Shown: positions 5,052 through 5,490 of the stretch, piece by piece | Layout: the number at the start of each line of letters is the position of its first letter | Position numbering within the stretch: position 1 is the first letter of the stretch | NCBI GenBank assembly: GCA_035509915.1 | Contig: DATKIB010000021.1 | Span: 1-5,490 of the forward strand | Length of the DNA stretch: 5,490 bases | Source: Bog-564 sp035509915 | GTDB lineage: Bacteria; Actinomycetota; Acidimicrobiia; Acidimicrobiales; UBA8190 | Direction: 5' to 3' | The notes under the pieces: model-generated | What the model was told of the DNA's origin: nothing | Database searches by the model: none | The model's input: the letters and a program-made list of their open reading frames with translations, nothing else | Made by a program: the position numbers and the translations under genes

Positions 5052-5490
5052 GTGGGCCTCGAGGACCTACAGCACAACTTCCTGACGGCCCGTCTCGAGG
5101 ACGTGGTCAAGTGGGCGCGTCGAAGCAGTGTCTGGCCGGTCACGTTCGGTCTGGCGTGCTGCGCGATCGAGATGATGGCGGTGGGCACGGCCGACTTCGA
5201 CATAAGCCGGTTCGGCATGGAGGTCTTCAGGGCTTCTCCACGCCAGGCGGACCTCATGATCGTGGCAGGCCGTGTCTCGCAGAAGATGGCTCCCGTGCTC
5301 CGGCAGGTCTACGACCAGATGATGGATCCGAAGTGGGTCATCTCGATGGGCGTGTGCGCGTCGACCGGAGGGATGTTCAACAACTACGCCATCGTCCAGG
5401 GCGTCGACCAGGTGGTACCCGTCGACGTCTACACCCCTGGGTGCCCACCGAGCCCCGAGACGCTGCTGCACTCGATACTGACGTTGCACG
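5052..5490 (+). CDS. nuoB: NADH-quinone oxidoreductase subunit B, 3'-truncated by the window edge
   Basis: NuoB is the peripheral-arm subunit of complex I that carries iron-sulfur cluster N2, the final electron donor to the quinone. The frame starts at GTG 5052 and runs open to the window end, giving 146 residues plus one base. All four N2 cluster ligands are present: the tandem cysteines C36-C37 in GLACCAIEMM, C102 in MGVCASTGG, and C131 in YTPGCPPSPE. Their spacings (65 and 29 residues) equal those I recall for E. coli NuoB. Other conserved blocks are SVWPVTFGLACC (26-37), RASPRQADLMIVAG (60-73) and MFNNYAIVQGVDQVVPVDVY (108-127). The N-terminal extension is short (about 25 residues before the conserved core), as in most actinobacterial and hydrophilic NuoB forms. 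The last few dozen residues lie beyond the window, where nuoC and the rest of the nuo operon would be expected. Confidence 0.97.
   Translation, partial: MGLEDLQHNFLTARLEDVVKWARRSSVWPVTFGLACCAIEMMAVGTADFDISRFGMEVFRASPRQADLMIVAGRVSQKMAPVLRQVYDQMMDPKWVISMGVCASTGGMFNNYAIVQGVDQVVPVDVYTPGCPPSPETLLHSILTLH

Noticed and set aside
5067..5489. Minus-strand 140-codon frame opposite nuoB
   Set aside because: It is the antisense shadow of nuoB, which has all four cluster cysteines.

Overview
The window is high-GC DNA that frequently uses GTG starts and weak or absent Shine-Dalgarno sequences. Its protein sequences (a mycobacterial-type menaquinone reductase and actinobacterial-type NuoA/NuoB) point to Actinomycetota. 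A deep-branching lineage such as Acidimicrobiia is possible, but that is inference and the sequence does not settle it.

Layout: (1) 1-1020, plus strand: the C-terminal four fifths of hemL, followed by a strong hairpin terminator. (2) 1021-1561: a 541-base non-coding stretch holding several repeat structures. These are an inverted repeat whose right arm resembles the 3' end of 16S rRNA, four tandem copies of a 20-bp unit, a bulged GC-rich hairpin, and a -10-like hexamer placed for a leaderless transcript. (3) 1562-3187, plus strand: a multi-membrane-spanning GT-C type glycosyltransferase-like protein of unknown substrate. (4) 3200-4492, minus strand: a geranylgeranyl-reductase-family flavoprotein closely resembling MenJ, ending 12 bp from the glycosyltransferase stop in a tail-to-tail arrangement. 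(5) 4586-5490, plus strand: nuoA and the first 146 codons of nuoB, the beginning of a complex I (nuo) operon divergent from menJ.

Three of the four named genes share a respiratory theme. HemL makes 5-aminolevulinate, the haem precursor. The MenJ-like enzyme would partly saturate the prenyl tail of menaquinone. NuoA/NuoB are parts of the NADH dehydrogenase that reduces menaquinone. The GT-C gene is the outlier and lies beside the repeat-rich spacer. No CRISPR array, transposase, tRNA or rRNA gene was found. I see no convincing new multi-gene system; the least explained part is the spacer 1100-1561.
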